Assembly: GCA_963669155.1 (NCBI GenBank)
Contig: CAVLGW020000024.1
Span: 61,001-125,000 of the forward strand
Direction: 5' to 3'
Origin: Arbacia lixula
Taxonomy: Eukaryota > Echinodermata > Echinoidea > Arbacioida > Arbaciidae
DNA: 64,000 nucleotides
Of this stretch, positions 10,500-23,400 are shown piece by piece. Under the pieces are notes generated by a model, which did not search any database, was not told the origin of the DNA, and saw only the letters and a list, made by a program, of their open reading frames with translations. A program made the position numbers and the translations under genes. Positions within the stretch are counted from its first letter, which is position 1; every line of letters begins with the position of its first letter.

Positions 10500-13206
10500 C
10501 AATTGACAGTGATATAAAAAAACCCCACAGCACTGCTATATGGTATTGCTGTATTATTTTTTTCTCTCTGTGGTATGTTATATGGTATTTTCTGTACCAC
10601 CTGAAGTATTTTGAGTGTTAATTACATTGAGTACCACATGAATACAGCAGGACTACAAGAACACCACAGCCTTCGATCCGCTCACATTACAAGGCAAGTC
10701 TATGGTACTATTTACTGACTTGGCTTTTTGATAGCAGGTTTTGACTGAGAGGGGGGGGGGGCTGAGGTATTTTGAGTGTTTTCATTGAGTACCATAGGAT
10801 ACAACAGGACCACAAGAATACCACAGCCTTCCGTTCACATAATTACAACACAAATCTATGGGACAATAGTCGGGAGTTGAAATACATTCATCTTTTTTCA
10901 CATTATTCACACGATTCCTGAATTCCTGAATCTAGAGTTGTCTGAGCTGACTGGATTCCCGAGTTTGGAATTGTGTTGTTTACACATTTTACAGCGCAAA
11001 ATTAGAATACTAGCGGTGTATAAGATCACGAAATTGGTGAATCTACAGGTTACCCTTGAGTTCGGAATAATAGACCTTTACATATTTAAATTAGAGTTTA
11101 ACCTGCCGACATACAAATATTGACATGTCTGTGGCATCCTACCAGATGCATTATATAAGTGTAGAAGAATGAGCATCGTCTCGTTGTTTAAGCATGTTTG
11201 GCATTTGTTTAATTGCTATCATAGACTTTGACATTTTTCCCTTAATAGGTATGTCATCATCGATGGTCGGATGGCCGTCGGCTAAAAAAAAAAAAACGTT
11301 CGTACGATAAAAGTAGGGACTCAAAATGTTCTTGGGGAACTTTTTCGGAGTAATCTTATCCGAATCGGAGGGTGGTTTAGACAGATGAAATGGGGAGAAA
11401 GAACCCTTCACAAACTATCCTGCCCACACTTCACACCGTCATGCTTCCTGGGCATCTCGCAACTTAATTTTCCCGTATTGAGTGGCTGGGGACTTGTCAG
11501 CTAGAGAATTTTAGGTATGTTACGAGTTGAATTTCCATTGCTATTCGTAAACTTGTCTTGAACTTCTATGTCATTTTACTGTAAATTATCCAGAAATACA
11601 TGCTGAGATAAAGTATGTTCATCGAGTAGAGAACTCGTTTGAGGATTTGTCAGGTAATTATACAATGTGTAATTCTGGGGGACGACGGGGGACGACTTCT
11701 TGGTTTACTATGGGACAAATTATAATATTTCATATGCACATGACGAAATTTAAAACCTCCGCAATTGTGGCGGTGGCCATAGTGTAAATTTTACGTGACA
11801 AATGAGTTTTTCATAGCATCAGAATAGTATTTCAGGAAGGTGATTTCATTTGTGTTATTATCGATTTAAGAATTTGGTTACGAATTGGATTGAATTGTAT
11901 TTCTGGTGGGAAATTATTTTAGTTCCGAATCACTCTATTGATCTACGAATTAAATTATTGATATGACTATGTGGCAGAGAATGTTTTTCTTGAGTAATTG
12001 AGTGGTCGTTTCTGAGGACGATTTTAATAGAGAAATTATCATGGCTTCTGAGTTGTAACTTGATTGACCAAACTGATTTTGGAAATTATATAATTAGTCC
12101 TTGTCCTTTTTTCTACTTTAGCTGACTTCAAGTCCTGGCTCTCTGGTAATCTACAGGGGAGTGTTATGTCTCTGATTCCCTTTGTTGACCTTGAGTAGGT
12201 CTTTCTTATATCCTTTTATGATAACGTATGTGTAGGTTTATCACAGAATTGTTTTGTTTATATGATGATTAAATAGTCTGATGCATACCATTGATCTTAG
12301 GATGATAGAACTGAGGTATAATGATTAGAAAGAGAAATTGAAATTGATGCACTCGCTGTCGCCAGGAGTTAGTGACGATGTTCCTACAAGTTGATGCTCA
12401 TTTTCACTTTAATCTGTATACGATGGAAACAGATTTCCGAGGTTAAGTGGATGTGATATCAATTCTAATCAGGGGGTTTAATTAAACAATGCTTAATTAT
12501 TTGCTAATAATTTGTTATGTATTTCTGATTCTTTAGAGATTATTTCGAGATTCATAAAATTGATTCAAGTTTGTTCTTTATGAATGAAATGATGTTAATT
12601 AATTCTGTACTTTTGCTTTTTCAGGGCGTTTGCTTTGGCTCACGCTTATGTTTTCAGTTTCGTGAATAAATGAAACAACCAACAGTACGTCAGCACGACT
12701 TGCGTCTTTATTGGAGTACTTACCCCCTCCACCCAACCCACAACACTATTTACCACATACATGTCTACCTATGGTAACGGATATTTCTGGGGTACTTAAC
12801 AATGAGTACCACATTCATACAACAGGATCACAAGAATACCACAGCCTTAATACGCTCACATTACCATCCGAGTATATGACACACAGTCACCCGCTATGGT
12901 ATGTTTTTGTTTTATCACAGGAATACAACAGGACGTCAAAAATACCACAGCCTTCCGCTCTTACCACACGAGCATATGGCACACTATCACACACTTGCCT
13001 GTGGTAAGATAATCATGTGGTATTTTTTGATGTTACCACAGAAATACAACAAGACGTCAAGAATACCACAGCATTCCGCTCACACTACCACACGAATGTA
13101 TGGTACAGTACAACACGCGTGCCTGTGGTAACAGGTATTCCTGTGGTATTTTGTGTGGTAAAGATCGGTACCACAGGAAATACCACAGGACATTTTTGTA
13201 AGGGTT
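10500..13206. mobile_element. Putative element bounded by TACCACAG/CTGTGGTA minisatellites
   Basis: Blocks at about 10520-10865 and 12770-13192 share ACAGGACCACAAGAATACCACAGCCTT units (written across two lengths) and both orientations of TACCACA. They flank 1.9 kb of AT-rich DNA without recognised coding. The right end closes with TTTTTGTAAGGGTT (13193-13206). No matching left terminus or target duplication was found, so the boundaries are approximate. Confidence 0.45.
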
Positions 13207-14303
13207 ATTATGGGCCATCCTATAAAATCAATTCACCCTGTGAATTATGTAAGTGACACACTCACATATATTTCCCCTTTAAAAAATAAAGGAAGACAAT
13301 GCCTCCTGCTGAGCGGATTCACCACGTATTTTCGTTTTCTAGTTATTATAACTGCCTTAGCGCGTTCCTACCATCCCCACACGTACTGTGCATGTAACAC
13401 GGCGTATATACACTGTCTTGTATTCCGCTTCCCTGATTACCAATAGCTTCTTTCACATGTTAAAAGATAATCTTGTGGATATCTTTTGATTTTGTGCACT
13501 GCAAAATATTGGCGATTAATAGTGTGGTTATCTTGTGGTTTCCAAATCACAAGGTAACCACAACATACTTGGAAGATTTTTCTTTTTTTTTACCGTCTGA
13601 ATTGGCTTTCACCGTGTGAATGCGGCTAATAACAATGAACACAATTACAATATAGATGAGGATTATTTTTATCATGATCATGATTATTATCAATATTATA
13701 AATATGTTTTTTATTATTATATTATTATTATCATCATTCATTCCCCAGAAAATTGGGGGGGGGGGGTGATTGTACATGCGAAACTCGATATCATGTTTAT
13801 CTCTCATTGACAGGCCTGTTAATTTCGATGGGAGAGCATTGGCGCATTTTAAATTTGTTTTGTCGAAGTTCAAAATTCCTACCTAAAGATCAAATCTTCA
13901 TTAAATGTTTACCACTTTCACCAAAATGTGGTTCTGCGCGGGGTGGGAGAAGGGTGGGGGGATTTGAATCGTCTCAGGCAGCAATTGTTCAAATATAAAT
14001 AAAATCAAGCATATCACTCGAGCATCAACAAGCACCACTAAAGGGACAAGTGGTTATGACAAAAGATAAGCAAACTGCAATACCAACGTTTACATGATTA
14101 TACAAACATACAAATAGCAAACTTAACAATGAGATATGTGAGAAACTATATTGTGACACGTGAAGAACAGACCTGCATGTAGCTTATGATTGTAGTAAGA
14201 TCTATTCCGTCCTTCCATCATTGCTGCACGTAGAGATTTTAGCAAGACAGTTATGTTGCCAATGTTCGTAATGTGGTGAATATCAGAAGATCAGTTTAAA
14301 AAA
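13207..14303. other. No gene seen; ATT-rich and poly-G tracts
   Basis: Contains an ATT/TAT-rich stretch at about 13680-13735 and a G-run at 13756-13766. Frames here are low-complexity. Confidence 0.5.
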
Positions 14304-14704
14304 GGGGTTACAGTTCTATATTCGTTTCGTTTTCGTATTCGTTTCTTCCAAAGGTTCGTTATTCCAAAGGTTCGTAGGTTCCTATACCTCGATGCTCGTT
14401 AGTGCGAAAACGAAAACAGATTCGTTAATCCGAGCATTTGTGGCGTTATTCCGAAAGTTCGTTATTTTGAAAGTTCCTTAATCCAAAAATAAAATAGAGC
14501 TCGTTTTTCGGGAGGCTTTTTATTTCGAGAACGAAACAAGTTTCGCTTTTTCCGAAGGTTCGTGTTTCCGAAGGATCGTTAATAAGTTTAAATCCTTATT
14601 TTTTCGGATTAACGAGCCTCCGGAATAGTGTGCCTACGGAATAACGAATCTTCGGAGTATTCGAACCTGTTAAATATCGAACCTTCGAAATAACGAGTGC
14701 TCCC
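14304..14704 (-). mobile_element. Foldback element, TTCGTTATTCCGAAGG family, copy 1
   Basis: The left half is made of TTCGTTATTCCRAAGGTTCG-type units and the right half of their reverse complement, so the element can fold back. One end is GGGGTTACAGTTCTATATTC, the other the complement of GGGAGCACTCGTTA. Both ends match copy 2 at 25564-26180 in the opposite orientation, which defines the family inside this window. No coding capacity. Confidence 0.75.
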
Positions 14705-14754
14705 CCAAAAAGATTCAGTAGAAAAAGGGAGTACAGAACAAAAAAAGCGTGTGT

Positions 14755-14803
14755 GTGTAAGAGAGAGAGAGAGAGCGAGAGACAGAGGGGGGGGGGGGGG
14801 GGG
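14755..14803. repeat. (GA)n plus poly-G tract
   Basis: GAGAGAGAGA followed by an 18-base run of G. Likely unstable simple sequence. Confidence 0.9.
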
Positions 14804-15723
14804 GGACTACGGATAATATGATGAAAAAAATCAACCCCAAAAAGCTCTGAACAAACACGAATAACAACGTTTTATAATTAAAAGAAATGGATCAAGTTTA
14901 CAATCAAGAGCCTCAAAGGATTAATACTCTTGTTTTTGTTTTATATAACACTTAAGTCTACATTACTTGTAACAAATGTACAGCTGTCACAGAAAGGCTT
15001 TACTGAAGGCTATGAAAGGCATTTTAATTTTCTTATCCGTCTACATGTTTATATCTAAACATAACATGAAACACTTTAATGAGGATGTTCTGCAGATTTG
15101 ACATCCGAGTACCAAACGCGTTTCACTTTTTTTTTCTGGTTTGCAGCATGATGAGAAAAAGTTCATAATTGCACTTTGTGCAAAATAATGATATCTATTT
15201 ATATATCAATAACAAACATAGAATAATAAGTTGATTCTAAAACACAACTATCTCGATCTGTACAGTTAATCGTGAACAGTGCTTAAATCTGTTTAAATGC
15301 TGGTGTGATGACAATTATGGGTAGCGCAAGTGCCCGATTGGAAGCACATCATGAATAAATAGTGAACATATACAGGGTGAGTCAGAGAAAAGTTACATTT
15401 TTAAAGTAAGTATTTTCAAAAGAAGCTGTGGGATTCAGAGAAAAATTCTAGCATGCGTGGATACAGTAAATATTTCTTTGTCACTTGTTAAATTTTGACA
15501 GTGTGGTTTTTATGGTTGAGTGCACAACAGCCATTGTTCGATAAAAAGTGTCAAAACCCATTTGCGCCAATTAGGCTTTCACACAAACAATGAGCGTAAA
15601 ATGTATGTGTATGTTTAATAATCAAGAAAAGTAATAAAGATAATAAGAAAATCAATAAATTATCTTCACTGATTTTTTTTTCCATTGTTATTTTTGCCAC
15701 AACTTGGACAAAGCTTTACGCCT

Positions 15724-15792
15724 TCAATCTTCCACTTGACACGTTCGTTGTCCATTTCTCTCGATGCACTTCTGAGCTCGATAGAGTATTGC
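15724..15792 (-). pseudogene. Transposase C-terminal remnant, left arm
   Basis: Reads AILYRAQKCIERNGQ then a short basic/acidic end and TGA. A CI.RNGQ(H)VE-type ending is typical of mariner-superfamily transposases. Only the C-terminus is present; catalytic residues are absent. Confidence 0.5.
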
Positions 15793-15796
15793 TGCC

Positions 15797-15847
15797 ATGG
15801 CCCTTTCAAAGTACATCAAGAGAAATGGACAACATGTAGAAAATTGA
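15797..15847 (+). pseudogene. Transposase C-terminal remnant, right arm
   Basis: Reads MALSKYIKRNGQHVEN then stop, the inverted partner of the minus-strand remnant 5 bases away. Sequence divergence between arms indicates age or independent origins of the two halves. Confidence 0.5.
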
Positions 15848-16899
15848 AGGTGTGAAGCTCTGTCCAAGATGTGGCCAAAATTACAATGAAGATGAACTGT
15901 TCAGTGAAGATAATTTATTGATTTACTGTTTTTCTTGTTTATTTTCTTGATTGATATACATACGCATAAACTTTACGCTCATTGTTTATGTAAATGTGTG
16001 GGTTTTTTTTCTCCAATCACCTGAACTGGTGCAAATTGTTTTTTATACTTCGTCAAACAATGGCTGTTGTGCCCTAAACCATAACAACAATACTGAAACA
16101 ATTTTTTTTTTATAAAAGACAAAAGACTATGTGACAAAATTTCATGTACTCTATCCATGCATGCTAGAAAGTTTATCTGAATCCTACATTTTCTTTTATA
16201 AATACTTAATTTGAAAACTGTAACAATTTGTCTAACTCATACTGTAGTTGTAGATAAGAAGTACAACGCTTGTTTTGTTGAAATGCTTAACACTCATTTT
16301 ATACGTTGGTACATTTCAGTAAATAGTGTTTTAATTCAATGCGAAAGTTAAGGTTACTGTCGTGTAAACACACCCTTTTTAAAAAATTAACTCCCCCTCC
16401 CCCAAATCGATGTTTTTCAAGAACATAGAATTCTTAAATCGGCTGGACACCTCCGTTTGCAATATCAACATTACCTAGCTTGTTTATTCAGGTTCAAGGA
16501 AAACGATAACCCATAATGCCATATTCAGCTCAATGATTAATTCCTTGTCGAAAGAAAATGATCCTTCCAGCATATTCTGGTGCCATTTTTATGTGTATTT
16601 TTGCATGTATGAATGAACAACGGAAAATCTGCAGAAGATTGGACAATTCCACCAGGATACAATCATGAAACTTCAATGAAATATTTATACTTCAAACAAA
16701 ACAATTTCCTAAAGACTGAAAAATGGATTCACTCTGTTTGAGACAAATCAACATAATATGTAACGTTCATGAGTCACTAAGGATTAATCTTTTAGACTGA
16801 GCTTAATTTCTCATTGCCACTCAAATTTGGAATTGAGAATGATTTCAACCCAATGCCTACACAAATAATGATTACATATTTTTATATCAGACTTGATGA

Positions 16900-17890
16900 G
16901 ATCATTATGTTCTAAATAGTGTTATTGATATATGTAGCTAACCAAAACTTTCACCAGTCTACCTCCATGAAGTGATACATCTCTGTACCATGTTCGATTC
17001 GGATTGAATCATTAGATTTGGATTCAATGTGAAGAATAGCCAAAGTGGCAAAGTAAAATGACCTTTAACCTCTGATACCCAAGTACTGATCCATCTATGA
17101 ACCATGTTTGCTTCGTATCACTTTATTGGATTTAGATTTACTTTGTAAAATGCCACTTTGGGGCTATTTTTAGTTAATTTTCTTAACAAAGTTCATTGAC
17201 CTGTGACCTTAACTTTCAGAAAGTTTACCCAACCTGTCACCAGGGTACCTCAATGAAGTTATTATCTCTGTACCGTGATTGGTTAAATCTGCTCCATTCG
17301 ATGTGGATTTCAGTTTATGGTAAGCATGACTTTTTGAAAAGTTCATTGATCTTTGATCTCTGACCTTCCAGTAATTACACCAAAAATGTCACCAGTCTAC
17401 CCCTAAGTAGTGATCCGTCTGTTCGCTATGTTTGGTTGGAATTGCGCTTTGGATTTGATTTAATGTGAAAAATATAAAGATTACTGCAGTTGTTAGCCAA
17501 TTTTGGCAAAAATTATTGACCTTTTACCACTGACCTTTCAGGAATTTTACCAAAAATGTTACCAGTCTATCGCCAAGTTATGGTCCATCTATGTACAATG
17601 TTCAATAAGAATTGCATCCTTGGAATTTGATTTATTGTGAAAAATGTCAATTTGGGGGAATTTCTCACAAAGTTCACTGACTTTTGACCTCTGACCTCAA
17701 CCACATTTGCGCCCAATTTTACACACTTTATTAGTTTCATCAAGGACATGAGAGAGATAGTGTCCCTGGTTTCATGAAATACACACATATACCAAGTTTG
17801 AAGTTATTCTCGTTAACAGTTCTCAACATATTGCCTAAACGGATTAGGGACGGACGTACGGAGGAACGGACGAACGGACGGACAACCCGA
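16900..17890 (+). repeat. About 155-165-bp tandem array ending in GACGGACG tract
   Basis: Five diverged units marked by CACCAGTCTACC / GATCCATCTRTG segments at about 16948, 17068, 17233, 17387 and 17549, with TGACCTYTGACC between them. The array ends in a degenerate GACGGACG run (17848-17884). Same architecture as 5316-5960 but a distinct unit sequence. Confidence 0.8.
17685..17697 (-). promoter_or_regulatory. Perfect DR1 half-site pair in second array
   Basis: TGACCTCTGACCT, i.e. AGGTCA-G-AGGTCA on the other strand. About 900 bases downstream of the gene A stop codon. Confidence 0.25.
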
Positions 17891-18589
17891 CAACATAATG
17901 CTTCTTTTTGGCATATTACAAATGGTAGCCTTTCTTTACGAATGAATCATTTAGCTTTGGAAAAAATGCGCCTGGCCTTAGATTTCCGTTTCGAACTTGG
18001 TGTAATAAACTGTTCCAGGATGAGATATCGAAGTTTCACTGCATCTCTAACAGATTCACATTCTGCAATATGACTCACACATAACTTTGCAAAATAAATG
18101 TCAGTTTTTTTATTCTCCTGGCTCGCCGCAGTACTATCTGACTTCATTGAGGATCCGTTGCCCTGCAGTGGGAATGACAGGAAATAGCGGTATCACACAT
18201 TTACTTTCCAAAGCCTCGTGTTCAGTTCAGCCTCAACAATATTAGTAGTAATACGAATTCATACTTTTTTTTAAGGATCCTTTAAAAAAAGGCTCGCAGG
18301 AATTGTTTCTTCACAAAAAGGGTAAGCCTCGTAAGATATCCCCTACGGAGTGTCTGATTAATTCTTTTCCTACATCTACCTGTACACAATTGTTATCCAT
18401 CAAGTTTTCAATAGATGTCATACACATTCAATTGATACCTCCTCACTGTTTGATAATCGATGTATTTGTATTACATGAGCTGCACGATTTCTCGTTTGAA
18501 CCACTTCATATGTATTTATCATGAATAATATTTTGTTATGTGTATCATATCATTTTACGTACAGGTCACGTTTTGATCCTTGATTAATA

Positions 18590-18643
18590 TTAATTACTCA
18601 TATTTTTCCAGAAATGTGTGCATGGATTGGAGGCCTCCTTTTC
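18590..18643 (-). CDS. Gene A exon 12: putative terminal exon
   Basis: Phase-0 continuation of 17 residues (EKEASNPCTHFWKNMSN) and TAA. The acceptor ACTGACAG has a poor pyrimidine tract, so an alternative last exon is possible. A reverse-complement AATAAA lies at 18109-18114. Confidence 0.4.
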   Translation of the reverse strand, partial: EKEASNPCTHFWKNMSN

Positions 18644-20381
18644 CTGTCAGTGTTTTCACATTTCACTTCATATGCATCCGTATGCATCTATTTATATCTT
18701 TCAAGACACTTTATGCAACTGATAGTTGGGCAAAACAGTGAAATATGACATCTTATTGGAAAGCAAAAATACCTATAACACTTTCATTTTAAATAGAATT
18801 GATGTTGGTTACTTACTTGGTAAAATATCACTACCAATCAATACACCTCATGTCACAATCAACTGTTTACTTCATACCTCTGGTATTGTTTCGTGCTGTT
18901 CAAGAAAGGAGCCCACCTCTCGAGCAACCTTTGCCGTGCGGTTGCTTTTTTCCTTTTCATCGTGAATGAATTTCCCCTCTGTCTCCAGAACGTTTTCAAA
19001 CGCATTATGCACAATATCAAGAAACTCCTTGGTCGGCTGCCAAAAAACATACGTCAGAAGTGAAATGAATACAACATAAAATACAACACCTTTTCTACCA
19101 CAGCTTCTGCATAATCCCAACTCTACCACATAGCTATTGTTATCTTCCATTCACATCAAGCCACATCATTTACTTTTATTTTTATACACGTACATGACAT
19201 GCACGCGATTTAATATACAAATGTATGTACATATCAAATATTATTTTTTAATGGTGTCCTTCCTCCCAATTTCTAAATTATGTTCATACCTCGTTTGGGT
19301 GTATTTATCTTTGTATATTTATGCATCTAAAGTGAAGCGATCAATAATCAGTATCACAAGGTGAAAGGATCAGTTGACAATTACACTATTGGCATTGCAG
19401 CATAGTATACAAAGGAAATTAAAACGTTTTACGAGGAATATAATTTTAAACATGAGTTATAAAAAAGTACCTGATTTTGTAGCATTGATCCTGTCTTACC
19501 TTCTTCTTTGAAGAGGAATTTTCCAGAGTCATATTGCCCGATGGTGAGTTTCTAATGAGTTGTTGTTTCTCTTCGCATTTTTGACCAGTCATTCCAAGTA
19601 TCTCCCGCTTGAGAGATTTAGAAGTGTTCGTATCTTCGATGAACGAAAGCACTACAGTAATGTACCATGCAAATGCTTGTTCAATTGAAGCATTCTTTGG
19701 ATGTTTCTGATGAACCTAAATGCATGCAAATAAAAACAGCTCTCAAAATGATCATCAAACTCAAAATTACCCTAGCATATAAGATTGTAATACGTGGCAT
19801 AAATGTTTATAAAAGTGCTGTATGTCAAGGCCGCCATCCGAGATAACATTTTACAGTGTTTACAGCTGCAGCGTACAAGAAAGAAAAGTATCTAGAGCCC
19901 ACATTGTATTTACATATTTCTCATTTGATATCCAGAAGAGAACAACCACTTAACAGTTACCTAATGAATTCACATAGCCCCCATGTGGCATATGGATGGC
20001 ATTGATGCTCATGAATATATATGTAGGTATCATATATTTGTTACTTGATACTTTATTTTTTTTGGATACAGTAGATTCATTAGATACATATGATATTATG
20101 GAACATATTTCACTTAAAGCGTTAACATTTAAATCAGAATACAAAATCAATGTAACGTTAAGTACTACATGTACATGCATTGACGCGCCTTGTCACTTTA
20201 AACAGTCAAAGGGGATTGTTAAGGCAAGTATTCAATTATATTTAAGTTCGTCTGAATTACCCAGTTAGCAGCTTTTCTGGGAACCGTATAGGCTACATGT
20301 GGTACAATATAAGGATCCCCACGAGCGTCCCATGTGAGTATTATGTGGGATTTTGTTTTCCCTGAGGTACACACACATATG

Positions 20382-20412
<31 letters not shown>

Positions 20413-23400
20413 GAAGAGCTTGTTTGCAAAAAGGGTTAGATTCACTTTTGACCATTCTGAAAAAATCTACTTTTTTATTCTCCCATTTTGCAATATTCTT
20501 ATTCAAAACTAAATTGTCATGATAAACTACACTACCATGTGAACATGAAATGTGGTCTTAAAGAAATCTAATTGTCTCCATAGTGTTTGAATATTTTTTT
20601 TAAACAATACCTTTGTGGATTTTTCCCCTTTTGAAAAAAAAAAGTTTTTTCTTTGCCATTTTTGTTCATTTTTAAATAGGAATGTCAACTTTTCTTTGTT
20701 ATCATCTTTAGGAGTTACTTCAAATCTATATATTGAAAAATGGATTTAGCCCCTTTTGCAAACGAACTCTTCATTTTGTGTGTAAAAGGGGTAAAATCCA
20801 CTTTAGAGCAACTAGCTTGTTGATTCTCCCATATTACAATATTCTGATGTGAAACTGAATTGTCATGATATACTACCCTACCATGTGAACTTAAAAGTGG
20901 CTATAAAAAATCTGTCTCCATACTTTTTATTTTTTTCTTAATTTACCTTTGTCGATCTAACCCCTTTTGCAAACAATGTGAAATTAATCTTACCCTTTTT
21001 AAAATAAAGGTAATTTTTTCCTTGCCATTTTTGTTAACTTTTAAATGAAAATTTCAACTTTTCTTTGATATCATCTTATAGAGCTACTTCAAATCTATAC
21101 ATTAAGACAAAAATATATAGAGAGAGAGAAAGAAAGAGAGGAAGAGAGAGAGAGAGAGAGAAAGAAAGAGAGGAAGAGAGACAGAGAGAGAAGCAGTTTT
21201 AAGCAGTTAGTCAGCTACTGACGGTTTTACGAAAATGTTGTTGAACGACCTTCACGCCGATTGACTGTGTGGTGTGTAGTGCGTTTAGTGCGATGGATCA
21301 GTTGTTTGTCTCTTACGTGGTTTTCTATTGGACGGTTCCGCTGTCTACACTTGAACACGGGCGTTTTTATTGTCCTTTTTTTTCTTTATTTTCTCCCCCC
21401 TTCTTCTTTTGGTTTAGTATACTTTATGTCCATCTTGAAATCATTATTTTTTAGTGTTTGGTTGTAAGGTCCGTGTTGGTGATATTTAGGCACTTCTCCT
21501 CGAGAGAGAAGTTGAACAACCCGCTGTTACTTGTTTGACGTCTTGGCGATGTTTCAAGTTAGTACGTACTGGGTTTTTGTACCCAACGCCTGTACTATTA
21601 AAAACAAATTCTACTGAAAAGTGCGTATCAGCCTTATCCTCCAACGACGATATATTCCCTAAAGCAGCACCACCTTACAACCAATCACTGACAAATAATG
21701 ATTTAAAGATGGACATAAAGTACACTAAACCAAAAGAAGAAGGGGAGAGAGAGAAAAAAAAACAGGAACAGAATGATCACATGGTTCAACCCACCGTATA
21801 GTGCAGACATAAAGACGTGGAGGGTAAATTCTTGAAATTGATTACAAAACACTTCCCAAAGTGGCATAAAATGAACCAGATCTTTAACAAAAAAAAAAAA
21901 AGTGAGCCACTGCTGCATGAGAAACATGGACACAATAATAAAATACCACAACCAAAGAGTCATCAGGCAATCTGCCACGGGATACAACGCCACCCAGGTG
22001 CAATTGCCGGAACAGAACCCAATGCCCGTTACAAGGAAATTACTTCGAAGAAGCCATCGTCTACAAACCCACCATCCAAAACGACAGCAAGAAACAGTTT
22101 TAATTTGGTCTGACTGGTGTCCCCATCAAAGACCGGTACCATGGACAGGAACCACGTCAAATCATTCAAACATGAAAAAATACAGAAATGAAACACAACT
22201 TTCTAAGTACATTTGGGCATTAAAAGAAGCCAAAACCCAGTACGCACTAACTAGAAGTCAAACACCAACATAAGAAAAACAGGGTTGTGCCATCTCTATC
22301 TCAAGGAGAGGTACCTAATCATCAGTAACAAGGAGGCGATAAACCAAAAAAAAAAAAAAAAACGCTCGTGTTTAAGTGCAGAAAGCGGAATCGTCCACAA
22401 AGAAAACAACCCAGGCGGCAAACAACTGATCCATCGCACTAAACGCACTACACACCAACCTGTCAATCGGCCTGAAGATTATCCAACAACAAGGACGTGA
22501 AATCGTCGGTAGCTGACCAACTGCTTACAAGGTACGCCTATCTGCTCTGCTGCATACACTATGCAGCATAGAACACTTTTAGCCGATCCTCTACAAAACT
22601 GTTCTCGCTGGATATATATATATATTTATATATAAACACAACAAAAAGTAACCCCCCCCCCCCCTCCCTTAGCAAAATAGCAGATCTTTTTATCGAAGAG
22701 GTGTTGGGTAAAATGATTGGCAGGATTGTTCCTTAACTTATTGACTAGCTTATGTGTAAAAAATCACATTAATCCAATCAGTCATGCATGAGTGGGGAAA
22801 TTTTAAAGGCACAAATGACACATTTTAAAAGACACAAGGGTCATTTTGGGATTCTGTCATAGATTTTTTGATGAATTCCATTTCTTGTGCATAACCTATG
22901 TCCTTTCAATGTTTATTATCCCTCTCTGGATGCACTAACACCTATCCCGACACGTAAACCATTGTTCTGGTTGAGTGAGCACCGTTTAACAAATACTCAG
23001 CCCTCTTGAGTTTAAAACTTTTTGCAAACCTTTATTTTGGTGAAAACAAATCTGGATACTATGACAAGGACTTAACATGACCTGTTGTGTAAACATAAGA
23101 GGTTATTTTCGTGTCATGGTTCAGTGAAAACACTTTAAGAATTACACAAGAAATGCCTAAATGTATTGTTTTTACGGCATAAACAATTACCCTTGTGACT
23201 TTTGAAAAGTGACATTTTTGCCTTTAAAATGTGCCCATTCATGCATGACTGATTGGATCATTCTGATTTCCACATCGAAGTTAGTCAATGAGTAAAATCG
23301 TGCCAAATTATTTTGCCCTAAACGTCGGGTTAGGCCATTTCCTGACCTACTTTTATCTGACCTAGTCTTTGTGACCCACTTTTTTTGCCATTCATTTTGT

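Larger units (their letters stand above)
15373..16244. mobile_element. Palindromic mariner-type transposon derivative
   Basis: An 872-bp near-palindrome with its axis near 15795. Ends are CAGGGTGAGTCAGA and its diverged inverse (TCTAACTCATACTG), each flanked by TA, the Tc1/mariner target duplication. Each arm, read outward from the axis, begins with the last codons of a transposase-like frame containing a (C/Y)I(E/K)RNGQ motif, followed by 3' flank and terminal repeat. It is therefore two 3' ends joined head-to-head, not a simple MITE. Confidence 0.75.

Noticed and set aside
12711..13256. Several ORFs with recurring HTTGSQEYHS-type segments
   Set aside because: They are in-frame readings of the TACCACAG minisatellite.
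18878..19706. Adhesion-GPCR GAIN-like helices
   Set aside because: Helix-rich exons first suggested a GAIN domain, but there is no GPS motif or seven-helix region, and they splice in phase downstream of the gene A membrane segment.
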